A DNA stretch of 64,000 nt from Ceratodon purpureus. Taxonomy: Eukaryota; Streptophyta; Bryopsida; Pseudoditrichales; Ditrichaceae. This document shows, piece after piece, positions 1 to 11,553 of the stretch. The stretch spans positions 19,931,321-19,995,320 of the forward strand of contig CM026424.1 of the NCBI GenBank assembly GCA_014871385.1, read 5' to 3'. Position 1 is the stretch's first letter, and each line of letters starts with the position of its first letter. The notes below the pieces were generated by a model that made no database searches, was not told the origin of the DNA, and was given only the letters and a program-made list of their open reading frames with translations. A program made the translations under genes and the position numbers.

Positions 1-3000
1 TAAGTCTATATATTGATATCTACAAAAATTCAAATCCTTGTAAACTACAATGCACATGAAGAAGTAACAACTATTAATGAATAAGGTAACATCATTTGGA
101 ATTCTTGTAGACTTTCATTTCAAAAACGTGAGTTTACAATATAAATTAAGAATTTTTAAAACCATAATTCATACAATCCGAGTTCTATAATAACTAAAAC
201 ACCATAATATACTATTTTGAATTTGATATGATCGTAGAGATAAAGTTTATTGAAGACGTCAAACAATAAAGAACGAAGCAGCAGTGAGTGTGAAGTTAAG
301 CTCTTCACAGTCGTGAATGCCGTATTAGTTAAAATGCGATTTAAGCAAATTATTTGAAGGAGAGTGACATGCATACCGACGCTACTTATTAAACAAATGT
401 AATTTATTTATTTGAAGACATTTATTGCATTTAAGATTATTTTGATTCTTATGAAGTCCAATGTTATGCATATCAATTGAACTTGCGTATTTTTTCATTA
501 TTGATGCATATGATTTAAATAAGAATAGGAAATAAACATTACTTTGAAATATTAAAAACAACGAAATAGTTTCCAGTCCTAATAAAATTTTATAATATTG
601 AGTTCTGAATTGCTTTGAATTTTAGCCATAATTGGAAGATATGATTCAAGATCTATTATTGTAATGAAATTCTTTATAAACTTCTAGATTCGAACAATAA
701 GATTTAAATGAAATTATACATGTCTTATTAATTGAATCCAACACATTCATTAATTAAAAAAAAAAAAAAACAGTTTAAGTTAAATTATTAATGCGTTTAA
801 TTTTAGGTTATATCCCTTTTGGATTATAATTATTACATTGTGATAAAAATTAATTCATCAAAACATTTAATTGCTATTTATTAAATATCTTTAATTAGTT
901 GATTTTCCACATTTATTCATTATTGGATTCATTTTTAGTTTTCTTCATTAAAAGTAATTTATATGCTAAATATTTGAATTCAAAGCCTTGATTTTTGTTA
1001 ATGAACTGACTTTACTTGAATGGCATTGTTTTTTGTGAAATACAACACTTTAAGGTGAATATATATTTAGACAATTGTTTACTTTATTCAACCAATGACC
1101 ATTGGGATAGATTGGGAATCCGAAATATTAGTTGATATAACATGAAGAAGATGAAATTAAGAAAAATAATTAAGGTCATGTTTAGAATTACAACTCTTAT
1201 TGTTCATATAAGAAAAAAAACCAATAAATAAATTAGTGTGTTAATTTATATTTCATAGAAAAATATATCAATAATATCAGATTTTATTTTTTTAGTGCGT
1301 GAAGGATTAGTAATTTTAGCTCGTTAAGATATTTTGGGTTAAAAACAATGATTGTTATATAACTCAATTGAATCTTCCTGAATTTAGTTAAGTATAAGTT
1401 CTAATTTATCTTTTGATGATGTTAACGTTAAATACAAAGAATATAAAAATTATCATTTTATTTCTACTAAATTTAAAACACTATTTTATCAAATTAAATT
1501 GAATTAGATTAAAAATACCCATCTGAATAAAGTCATTTATAAATAAATAATTTATCAAACCCGACTAAATGACAAATATGTTAGTTAAAATCTTAAATGT
1601 TTATTAGAAATTGGTCAATAATGTCAATTATTGTAGGTTCAAATATATTGGTTCTTTCATATATAAAGAACTACAAATTAAACCAAAGAAAGATAGTTAA
1701 ATTCCAAAAATTACTTCGCTCCACCATAGCAATGACTATGAGGCTACCGATTTTCAACATTCTTTGTAGATTCTACAACTTAGAGATTGAGTGATATAGA
1801 TTCCATGTGGACTGCATTGCACTGGAATCACCATAAATATACTTTTGCGCAACGTAAACCCATCAAAGCAATAGTCTTTGCAATGAAAACCAACATAAAT
1901 ACAAAGATTAACGGGATATAAAATGTTCTAATATTGAAAGTAAATTTAATAAGGAAAATGCAATCTCGTAGGGATTGAGACCTTGAAGCTATCAATGTTA
2001 ATTTAGACCAAGAGAAAGTGTGAACAGAGAAGTGGGGAAATGAACTAGAAACAAGTGTGTTTTGGATTTTAGTGGGGCCCACGTCAATAGAGAACGTAGT
2101 TTGACTTTATACCCAGACACTTGCCCTAGCAGATCGAAATGGTGAAGCGCGTATAGAAGAGCGGACCATGGTACTATTGCTATTTATACCCGCCTCCTTC
2201 AAATCACACATTGAAGCGGTACTTATGACGATTATGAGGTCTGAATCAGATTTTACAGAGAGTTCGTTTCAGAAATAAAAAGGGACAATAAAGTGTCCGT
2301 GAAGAGTTCAGAGAAACTAATGAAGCATCAGAGTTTCAGATTGCACTTTTGTCTTCATCATGTGTATTCATAGTACTTCAATATTGTAAATCGTAGGAAA
2401 AGTGCAATTTTTAATTATTATGTTAACTTCCTTATTAAACAGAGTAGGTTATTATTCAAAAGAATGGAAATGCGAATCCAGTAGTTTGCCAAGAGATATG
2501 AATTTAAGATGAACAGAGTTTAACTCGTAAAGTTCAGAATGTAATATGATCAGAACTGCAGAAAAATAGCCCTACTTAGAACTAAGGGTCTTTTCAAGTA
2601 AATCCAACCGCAGATCTTCAAACTAACTTGTATGTCAAAAGCACAACAAAATCGGTCGCACTCATTTCTCTCTAATTGGTGGGACGTAACTCTTAAAGTT
2701 GAAAAGCAAGTTCTTCTTCCTGCGGGAAAAAAGGATTTAGTGTTTTGATTGCAAAAATACCATTTTTAGTGTTATGGGATGAGTGTCTCGTTAATCTTGT
2801 TACTAAGGTAGTTTTATACAAGTCCAAAAAAGATGATATTTGAAGACGTTGAGCAAGGTTGACAATAATAATATTTTCTGCAACTGGGAATGCTAACATT
2901 CACTAATACGGGCCGTTATGTGACCACTGTTCGGCCTAAAAATAAACAGGGATTCTACTGGCTATCCAATACATTAAAGTATTTAATTTTGATAAACATC
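1..3000. other. AT-rich intergenic DNA, no gene seen
   Basis: Strongly AT-rich throughout, with only short unrelated open frames and a short A-run near 757-770. No splice-supported coding stretch, tRNA or obvious repeat was recognised. Base composition becomes visibly more GC-rich near 3.0 kb, which is where I place the approximate left limit of the large element. Confidence 0.6.
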
Positions 3001-3377
3001 AGATTGTTAGTATTTTATAACAATTTAAAAGTGTCCTCATGGGGTAGATTTTGGTAGATTTTGTCAGATACTATCAAATTTGGGCAACTCTGGTCAGGTC
3101 CTCCCAGAGTTGGCTCTGAAATTGCCCTAAGTTTGGGTGCAATCCGCTTTTGACTTCCATTACAATTCAATGTAAGCCCTAGTACAATTAACTACCGACA
3201 TGTATTCATAGTCCTTCAAACTCGGAGTGAAATCAGTGTTTTTATCTTTTTTTTTAAGCAATAGAAGGAAAATCATTGCAAGGAGATAAAGTAAAAACCC
3301 TCCTCGGCCAAAAGCCAGGGTGGAAAAAATCAGTAACCGTAAGTCACTATATAATATAAGAGGCACGACTGGGTGAA

Positions 3378-3728
3378 CTAATTTCCAGTGGCCAGTAATA
3401 CCAGATCCAGCGCGGAACAAATCATCATGCATCCAAACCGAATCAAAAGAGCATAGCGCATTGAAACATCTTCAGGAGATTTAGAGGTCTGGATGACCTT
3501 GAGAGTTCTGGCCCTGCCATAGGCAATTATTGCATTCCAAATATAGTATCTATCCTTCTCGGTGCTCCAGACCGTGCCTTCAAACACGAATTTATTTCTA
3601 CGGATACATGAGCCCCATTCCCAAACTCTATTCAAGCCCATATTTATCAGCCAGATAGGAAATAGTATTTTGAGATCATGCTGATTGAAGGGGATCGACA
3701 GTATATAATTGACTGACGCTGGCGCCAC
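3378..3728 (-). other. Possible decayed coding segment at left side of element
   Basis: An open stretch of about 115 codons with a balanced protein-like composition, including the motif CIRRNKFVFEG and a Trp-rich lead-in. It begins at a copy of the palindrome and has no clear ATG start or splice sites. The Trp/Arg-Asn/Phe pattern is faintly like the region after the zinc knuckle of LINE-type reverse transcriptases, but this is weak. A related short duplication lies at 3,880-3,920: both copies pair the palindrome with the downstream word AAAGTCAGTTTG. Confidence 0.2.
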
Positions 3729-4620
3729 TCGTCCGATAAACAGAAATTATTAAAGTCAGTTTGTAAGAACTATGCTTCGGAATTGATGAACTCTCGGCAT
3801 GCATTCTGGTCGAAGCTAATAGGGCGTGGATTAAATATGATCTGTAATCATACTCGATGATAGGATTATAAAATCGATTGGCGCTGGCGCCACTCGTTAG
3901 AATTACAAAGTCAGTTTGCTCCAACATGCTTTGATCTAGATGACAATACATCCGTGGTCAATCAGTGGCAACCATCGACATCTTCCTGACCGGGCTAATA
4001 CAAATATCTCCGATCGTATTACAAAATTCAAAAATTGAAGTAGTGTTCACAATGCTAAGCATATTGTGGTCCCGAGACACTTATGCGCTGCCAATTCGAT
4101 GAAACACGCCTAAATATCCGCGGAAAAAAATCTAATGTGGATAAAACACTCTATCAACGGTACTAATGTATAAAGTTGATTCCACATGTACGCACCATCA
4201 TGAATTTACTCATCAACTCTCCGGCGCTTATTCAGGGAGGTCGGAGGAGAATCTCCATTCTCGACTGCGTCCCATCCCTGAGTCGCTGCGGGATTATATT
4301 CGCTGCTTGGACTGTCGTCGTCGTCTGTTGATACAACCGAAGCGTTAAAACAAATACATGATGGACTCATTTAATCACACACTAGTCTATGTGAATGATT
4401 TAAACAAACAGCGAATTGCACCATTGCTGCAGCCACCTGAAGAGGAGGTATCGCTGGATCCGCTTGTACTCGACTCCGACTCAACGATCGACGGGAAACC
4501 AAAGTTTCGCAGCCAGCAAGGAGGGAAAGGTTCTCTGCAGGACTGCCGGGAGCAATCCCGATAAACTGCCACACGAATGGCAAGACAGAATAGATGATAG
4601 TAGTGGCCACATGGAGAAAT

Positions 4621-5286
4621 CTACACTTCATTGGCAGGAAATCCGTGGTCGCACATTTCGCATCTCCGACCATCATCCGGGGCAGGAACTCTCGGATTGT
4701 GAATGCGCCGCGAAAGTTTGAGGTGAGTATGCTCCGCATAGCTATTCAGTGTCTCAAGCACCAAGTCGTTCTCAGCCTGAAGCTCGTCAAGGACCTCACG
4801 AAGATATGCTGTCTCACGCTCAGCCTCAAGAAGAAGTGCAAGTAGTGAGTTGAACTCATTGAAGCCAGGATGGTTGCGCAAGTTTGTCTCTGCACGAGAG
4901 CGCTCCCGTCCAAGCTCACCCATTTTCTCCCGGAGCTCTATCAAATTTGCTCTAGTCTCTCTCCTAACCTCCGGGTCAACCGTGGTCGCATCGATATTAT
5001 CCGCCTGCGAAATAGCGTCTTTCACACATTCAGCACATAGCACATACCGGCTGTATACGTCACGAAGAATTTCCTCTAGCTCAGAAATCTCACTACAGCC
5101 TTTACCCTCCTTTGGAAGAGAGGGTTTCTGCAAATTAAACTCGTCCCTCAACATACGCTCGCGCACTTCCGAGAGGGCTAGTGTCCTGCCGGCATCGTTC
5201 GCCAGCCGGCATTTGTGTGCCAAAATTGCAGATACCCGAGAAGGGCGAGGACATGGACTATTGCGCAGCGGTTGCCCACTCGACAT
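4621..5286 (-). CDS. Coiled-coil protein of unknown function
   Basis: A 221-residue frame starting at the ATG at 5286 (MSSGQPLRNS...). The frame is open upstream for 35 more codons, but that part is hydrophobic and unlike the rest. From about residue 45 on it is rich in Glu, Leu and Arg with heptad-like spacing (ISELEEIL, LIELREKMGELGRE, LLEAERETAYLREVLDEL), indicating long coiled coils. The C-terminus carries a Cys pair, CEMC. A weak GTGTAG donor at the end could splice to a Ser-rich tail reading to 4387 (motif VESESSTSGSSD), so the true C-terminus is uncertain. It lies inside the element, upstream in orientation of nothing recognisable. No family was recognised. Confidence 0.55.
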   Translation of the reverse strand: MSSGQPLRNSPCPRPSRVSAILAHKCRLANDAGRTLALSEVRERMLRDEFNLQKPSLPKEGKGCSEISELEEILRDVYSRYVLCAECVKDAISQADNIDATTVDPEVRRETRANLIELREKMGELGRERSRAETNLRNHPGFNEFNSLLALLLEAERETAYLREVLDELQAENDLVLETLNSYAEHTHLKLSRRIHNPRVPAPDDGRRCEMCDHGFPANEV

Positions 5287-6350
5287 ACTGAAGTGCAGTG
5301 TGATATCTAAATACAGCAAACTCCCAATCTGCAGAAATGTAACTGGACCGAGAGTGAAGCATGTAACTATGAGCAATATTTTGAGTAACACAAAGCTAGC
5401 AATTGAAGAGGGACCACTCTGAGCATGCGAGATTCAGGTATACAGTGCAAGAGATGGGAGTTTATGCAAGACATTGAGTTGCTTATATGCATCTCCAAGT
5501 TGAGGAAGCCGTTTGTAAAAGTAGTTGAGAAACTCGAATATCAACTACAAAATCTTACAGCAGATTGACGGAGCGGCGCCGGCGCCAACTGCCAGTTGCG
5601 AATAATAACAATCATTTATTGATGTTTAGCTCACCCCCAGTTTACCCCCAGAATTGATTTTGATTTAAAACGATACGAATATTGCGTGACTATTCATCAG
5701 AGGTTATGCCCTGGTCAGCAGTAGCTTAACTGCAGACTGCTGCAGGATAGTGTCTGTGGGAGGGACAGCGCTGAGTTGTAGATGAAACCTCTCTAAGAGA
5801 ATGCAGTTTAACCTGGTTTAAAGCTTAATGGCGCCGGCGCCATGCTTATGTTGTATCTAGGTTGTAAGTAATTCCGTCAGTAATCAATGTATTTTTTTTT
5901 GTGTACTATATCACTGTAAGACCTCAACGCATTTGCTCTTACAACAACCTTTCTGCATGCAGCAGAGTGATATCTATTCGTCCGGCTTGGAAGGAGACAG
6001 TTAATGAAATGGCTTATACTTGATAAGTTTATTCTGATAAAGCAGAAACTTGTGATTCAACCATCGGATAGAATATATTGGCACAGAAAGTAAAATAAAG
6101 TAGGCATCTATGTTCAGTTGAGCGAGATAGTAAGATAGGAGCTAAGTAAACATCCAATCTGGGAATGCAATTTCTTATGTAATGCAGCCAATGTAAGGCT
6201 AGAGTGAACAAATAGTGATACTGAGTTCTAAGACTGATCTACATAAACGTATAGAACTATCATTTAGAAAATGTTCTTATAATCATGGAATGAAGCGAAT
6301 TCTCCACTGGGAATTCTCTTGGCGCCCGCGCCATTTCTTCGGCCAAGTAT
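5287..6350. other. Intergenic, with three palindrome copies
   Basis: No coding stretch is supported. The interval holds palindrome copies at 5575 (exact), 5830 (exact, full 16-base form) and 6321 (one mismatch, GGCGCCCGCGCC). These lie between the coiled-coil gene and the 3' end of the transposase frame, both on the minus strand. Confidence 0.6.
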
Positions 6351-8285
6351 CTATCTCATGTGATTCATTCTCCAATTCTTGATGATCTCCTCCACCTCAG
6401 CCTGACTTAGTGTTGCCTGATGTGGCCTTTCATCATCAAGTGGTAATCCAAGGACAACGTTGTAAATGTGGTACATGTGTTTGCACGTCATGAAGTAGTG
6501 ACCATTCTTGGTATCTGCCACACTGCTTACAAAGAATGGACAGTTGCAAGCAGGTGTGTCACTAATGGTGACAATGTAGCTCACAGGTTTGTTGAAAGTT
6601 CTGGATACGGTATTCAGGGAGAAGCGGTATGTTCCAGAAACATGTTCCTCATCCATGAGACGGACTTGGGCAACCATCATTATCCCCTCTTTCCTACGAG
6701 AATTACCTGCGTCGGTCAGTGTTCTTCGATTTACTCTCTTACCGCAGCGTCGGCCAGGTCTCTTCAGTGGGTCATGGGGCGACACCTTACCCGGCGTGCT
6801 CAGGTCCATCTGATATCTTTGAGCTCCGATACCTGGGCTATCCCCTGTGTTTCCCGAGGTTTCCACCAATACGAACCTGACATTCCCCAGTCTAGCAGCC
6901 TCGATTGAAGAAAGCTGAGTCCCGTATTCAACAGGCCAGATTCTTGGAAGGGGTGGTGGCTTTGCTCCGCGAAGAAGCTGAACGTGATCTGTAGCAACAC
7001 AACCTCGCACGGAAGATCCACAGAACCAATATACTTGGAAACTTTTTTTGAAACGATGCTCCATCGTCCCGTAAAAGCTCGTCGCGGCGTGACTTGCATC
7101 TGGCCGCGGTTTGATGTTGCGTCCACAAGTATCCCATTGACCATTACGGAAGATCACAGCTGAGCATCTTGGATTCTCATTTTGTAGACATCTTCGGATA
7201 GCCCACTCCTTGTGATCTGTTTCTTTCTCAATGACAGGCAGACCGAACTGCATTGCATTTGTGGTATTATTGCCATTCATAGGATATGGATACGGAGTTC
7301 GATATTCAGCCCGCGGAGAACGCCAACAGTCAGAGTGTGGTTCCATTGGTGGTGGTGTCACGTGCTGTACACCACCAAAACCTTCGTGTCCAACGTTGAT
7401 ATTTCTGGTGAGCATACTGGTTTGTTCCTGGTACGGGTTAGAAGGTCCGTTTAAAAATTGAAACGGGTACTCACTAGCGTGCGCAAGATATTGCTCACTT
7501 GGGGGATGAGGATCCGAACCTGGAAACCTGAAATATTCGGAATGGGCAGCATCATTCGCGTTAGGAGGTCGAGTAGGCATCCCCTGTCGTTGGCTCAACC
7601 CTTGCATCATCTCCCTTGTGTGAGGCATGTAGTTCACCTGCCCTGATGGAACATTCGAATGGATCGACTGAGATGCGCTGCGATTTTGCGTCATGGGGAT
7701 CAGTGTTGGCGCCGGCGCCATAGCCCCCATGTGAAAAGTCTCGAATGCTCGAGTAGGCCGAAATGAATCTGGGTGGTTTGATGGCGCTGAAGGCAACCCT
7801 GAGGACCGAGCGGGTCGATATGAATCTGGGTCGTTAGATGGCGCTGGCGCCATCCCTGGGGCTCGACTGGGCCGATATGAATCTTGAGGGTTAGATGGCG
7901 CTGGCGCCATCTCTGCGGCTGATACATGGTTCTGACGATGCTGAACTGGATCCTCCCGTGAGTTTGTCCTTGGCGTTAGAGGGGAGTCGAAGAGGTTTCT
8001 CTGAAATGATGGAGGCGGTGGCGGTGTGGCAAATGTGAACCCTGCCTGAGTCATTTGATCAGGAGATCGAAACATGTCGGCTCCTTCGTTCGTTACCGGT
8101 CTCGATCTTTGGGCTTGCGAAGATGTGACTACTTGGGGTTGATGTCTGAGTGGGGTTCTGATGGATCGACTATCCTTGTCTGGCCTATGAGACCGTGCCA
8201 GCCTGCGCCGACCAGGACGTGAATGACATCTGAAACTCTGTGTTCTATCCAAATCGCCCTCTAAACCCAAACCCCGTGAATGAAA
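6351..8285 (-). pseudogene. C-terminal half of the transposase frame: Pro-rich linker and SWIM zinc finger
   Basis: This stretch is in the same frame as the upstream transposase, directly after the TAG at 8288-8286, and its first codons are not an ATG (8270 is TTG). A long Pro/Ser/Gln-rich linker contains three 19-residue repeats around 7735-7915 (MAPAPSN..DSYRP), two of which carry the palindrome as codons. Near the C-terminus (DNA about 6450-6570) is a SWIM-type finger, CNC followed by CKHMYH, the domain that usually ends MULE/FAR1-type transposases. The order DDE then SWIM supports one ancestral protein of about 1,518 codons. Alternatives are a separate gene or removal of the TAG by an intron; I found no splice pair that keeps the frame. 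Confidence 0.65.
7735..7915 (-). repeat. 57-bp coding minisatellite in transposase linker
   Basis: Three tandem 57-bp units each encode about 19 residues of the pattern (M)APAPSN-x-x-DSYRP-x-R. Two units hold the intact palindrome (7840, 7897), and in the third, near 7781, it has decayed to encode SAPSN. A further palindrome starts at 7708. Unit length is a multiple of three, so the frame is kept. Confidence 0.8.
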
Positions 8286-10907
8286 CTAGGTGCCTTCGAC
8301 TGCTGACTTCACCGCCATGGCTAGGCGCTCTGGTTTATAAGACCTTGCTGCGTTTCGCCACATCAATTCGGCTTTTGATGGTCCACGTCCACGGAGCAGA
8401 CCTTTGGATGCCGCCAAACAGAACTGCTGTTGTAGCAAAGATCTTGTCATGTCTTCCGCGCAAACTGTATATAAATCCATTTTAACCTTCAATCCACTTG
8501 CAGAAGTTGCCCACATCGAACTATGGACTGCTTCGCAGAGATTTGTGGTTGGTACAAGGGCTTCACTCTCCAGATCTAGGTCCAGTTCATTAAGATGATG
8601 ATAAGCAAAAAGCGTGCGCCGTGCCATCCATCATGTCATCCATGCCTGCATGTTTCGCAGATTGTCCTTGTGCACTGCGCCTGAGTTTGTCCAGAAATCC
8701 TCCAGTTCTAAAGCAATATCCCGGAATTCTTCGTTTGTTGGAGCAGCAGCCCATCTCTTGCACATCTCTACGTGGTGAGGGCGGTATTTCTCAAGGATCC
8801 ATTTATTCGTATGATCCCGAATGCTTTGAACAAAGTGAAAGTAGCAAGTTCGTAGGATTGGGTCACTGGGATTTGGAACTTGTTCATCGTCCTGGACATC
8901 GCCATCCAAACCCTCTGAATTTCCAAAGACCTTCCGGACTGCGTTATAATTTGCAGGTGCAGCGTCGGCCATAAACCCTTTGAATTTTGGCCGAGGCTGT
9001 CCACTTCGAACTACTGTCTCAATTAGTAACTCCCAAAACTTGACTTGGTTTTCGGTATTTTCCAACTTCATTTCACAAACTGCTATTGTCAGCAGCCTTC
9101 CCAAGTTGTGATCATATACATGTGCTGCCATGGTTGTCCACAAGTTCACACGCTTGATGTGGTCAAACATGATAAAGGAATCTCTGAGATCCCCGCACGT
9201 CATCCTTTTCACAAGGTTCACACCGCTACCAATGCCCACGGTTGACATTTTGAAAACAAACTGGATGCCATTATGGGACTGACCTGGGAAATGGCTGTCC
9301 TGAATAAAACTGTAGCGAGAGTATTTTTTCAACGCAAATATACACCTCTCTTGATCCGCCCTAAATTTCGTCACAACGTATTTGACCCGTCCCTTGTCGT
9401 GATATGGTGGCGCAGTTTCGAGAATCTCATGTAGCTGAGATTCGGTCATAAGTCGTTGCTCATCAACAGTGGTTGCCTGAATAATTAGGTCTAGGAAATT
9501 TCTGTGGGCACAACGAAATCCTACCCAACCGGGCGCATCGAGGAGCCAAGGGTTTTGATCAAGATACCTCTGAATAGTGACGGTCATGTTAGCATAAGCC
9601 TCTCGACTTCTACCTGGAGGTGATGGATGGCTATGTATGCCAGTATGCACAACCGCCCGAGTATAAATGTCTGATTCATGGTGAACAACCCAAAGTACGC
9701 TTGAACATTGCGACACACAAGTTGGAGTCCACCGGCAAAATGAGCACCTCCAGTCACCATCAATTGGAATACTTCCGGGCGTAGGCTTGGCCTGACAGCG
9801 GCCTTCCCAGTATAGCGTGTTTGGTGTTCCATGGAGAGTAAGATGGCTGCATTCTGAACTCCTGCAGATGAAGGATCCACTGCAGAACGATTTTCGAACA
9901 CGAAGGCCTGCGTCGTCTAAAATGTTTGACTTGTAACTATTGGACTTCACCCATGGATGAGGGTCGAATGATATATCCGTAGATATTGTATCGTCGTCAA
10001 TCAGTGGAGGGAGTTCGAAAATATAGTTCCCATCATAGACCATGGGAAGATAGTTGCATTTGCTCCGTGAAAATTCAGCAAACGGTAAGTACGCAAATTC
10101 TCCAGTACATCCACGGCTTGCCAAGCCCATTAGAAGGGGTAGTATAGACTTACTACCTGGATCCTGATGGTCTTCCTCTGTTGCACTCCTTCGAGTCCCT
10201 GCGCGCATGCTCGGGTATGAAATGTCCTCTAGTATAAATTCTTCGGCTCCCTCGGCCTCGGGTTCTGGGTCGCTTCCAGGAGCGTTTGTTGCTTGGCCCG
10301 CTAGTTCATCTTCGGGGGATTCGCTCCCAAATCGAGGCGATTCTGGCATGTCGTCATCAGCGGTAGGCCGCGATGTCACCGGAGAAAACTGGCCCTGAGG
10401 AGTGGAGGTTTCGTCAAGGCGTTCAATCGGGTAGTCTTCCAAGCTTAATGATCGTTGACCGTCTTGACAGGCTTGCGCTGCTGAAGATGGACCTTGAAAC
10501 TCTCTACTGCCGAACGACATCTGGCTACCTGTGCTGGTCGTGTCGACAGATGTATCGTCTAACTCAATAATATTGGTCGGTTTCCTTGCAACTATACCAG
10601 CTGTGAAGTCAGGCCGCGAAGGATCCGGATCCATCTCTCCAAAAACTATGTATGAGGCGCGGTCAACAACTGGCAAACTAAACATGGACTGACCTAGTTT
10701 ATCCTCGTGCCAAAACTCTCCTCTAAACGCGCCTTGTGAATCTATCCTCTTAATGTGGACAGTGCCCTCTTGCAAGCCGAATGCGAAGACTAGTTCTAGC
10801 TCTGGTATTTCTATATCAGCGTCAGAGGACGTGTATTTTAAATGTAACAACTCCCCCGCCAAGCGTAAGATCAGCTGGCTAGAGGTTGCCATTTCACTGT
10901 GACTCAC
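8286..10907 (-). pseudogene. MULE-like DDE transposase, N-terminal and catalytic part, interrupted by TGA
   Basis: From the ATG at 10907 the frame runs 758 codons to a TGA at 8633-8631 and then continues in the same frame to a TAG at 8288-8286. An acidic N-terminal region is followed by a Cys/His finger around residues 385-430 (CSFC ... HTGIHSHP), of the WRKY-GCM1/FLYWCH style found in plant MULEs. Next is a catalytic region: first Asp in FIMFDHIK (about residue 583), second in GFMADAAPANYNAV (about 649) with the following CYFH (the Cys..His of MULE transposases), and the Glu in TTNLCEAVH (about 792). That Glu lies beyond the TGA, so the stop separates D, D and E. This is best read as a recently broken transposase; readthrough or recoding is the alternative. 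Family assignment is by motif only. Confidence 0.7.
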
Positions 10908-11553
10908 TACAAATTACTAAGCAAATTGGGGAATGGGATGGGTGGAGTGTTGGACGTTTAGCTTCGAAATACTACAGACGCTGTAAGTCACGTCGATGTA
11001 AGTTTCTAAATCTCCTATATGGATTTCAGTTCGAGTTCGTTCAACAATTTCTAACGGGTTTTTGTGTAAGTAATGCCGAAGAATCACAAAAGCGCTCTTC
11101 CAAACGGTTAAATGTATCCTAACTGTAATGCTTCGCCGCCATATTGCAGATAATTAAATTACGTATCGCATCTGAAGAGCTCAACAGTAACATTTCCGGA
11201 TACTCAGCCGGGATCCACACTCGCCCAGGCTTTTGATCTAAACTACCGTCGGATGAGAACGATGGTCCAAACGGAACTCTGTGGCATTGATGTGTCACGA
11301 GTACAGCTTCTGATCTCAGGTATAAATGGAGGCGCTGATGTTGACCTTATCCTCAAGTCCACCATTGAGCACTCTCGTGAGCTCGTGTCATCATCGTGGT
11401 CCAACTTTGCTAGGGCAGCTCACTCTCTTGGTTTGATCACCACTCTTGTCAAACATTCCTGTCTGGTCATGCTTTTATCTTAGACACTTCTTTCAAGTTT
11501 TGCGTAGAGGATCCGCCGCTGGTTGGGGTTCGGTCGCTGTAGCGGTTTTCAGA
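10908..11553. other. Divergent intergenic region between transposase and ParB-methylase genes
   Basis: The 646-bp gap separates two divergently oriented genes and probably holds both promoters. A short open frame at 11253-11483 has no splice support or recognisable domain. No clear TATA box was identified. There is no palindrome copy in this interval. Confidence 0.5.

Noticed and set aside
3020..3060. Candidate left terminal repeat (GTGTCCTCATGGGG) pairing with the right edge GTGTCATCCC
   Set aside because: Only about five to six leading bases agree and no target duplication was found, so it is not supported.
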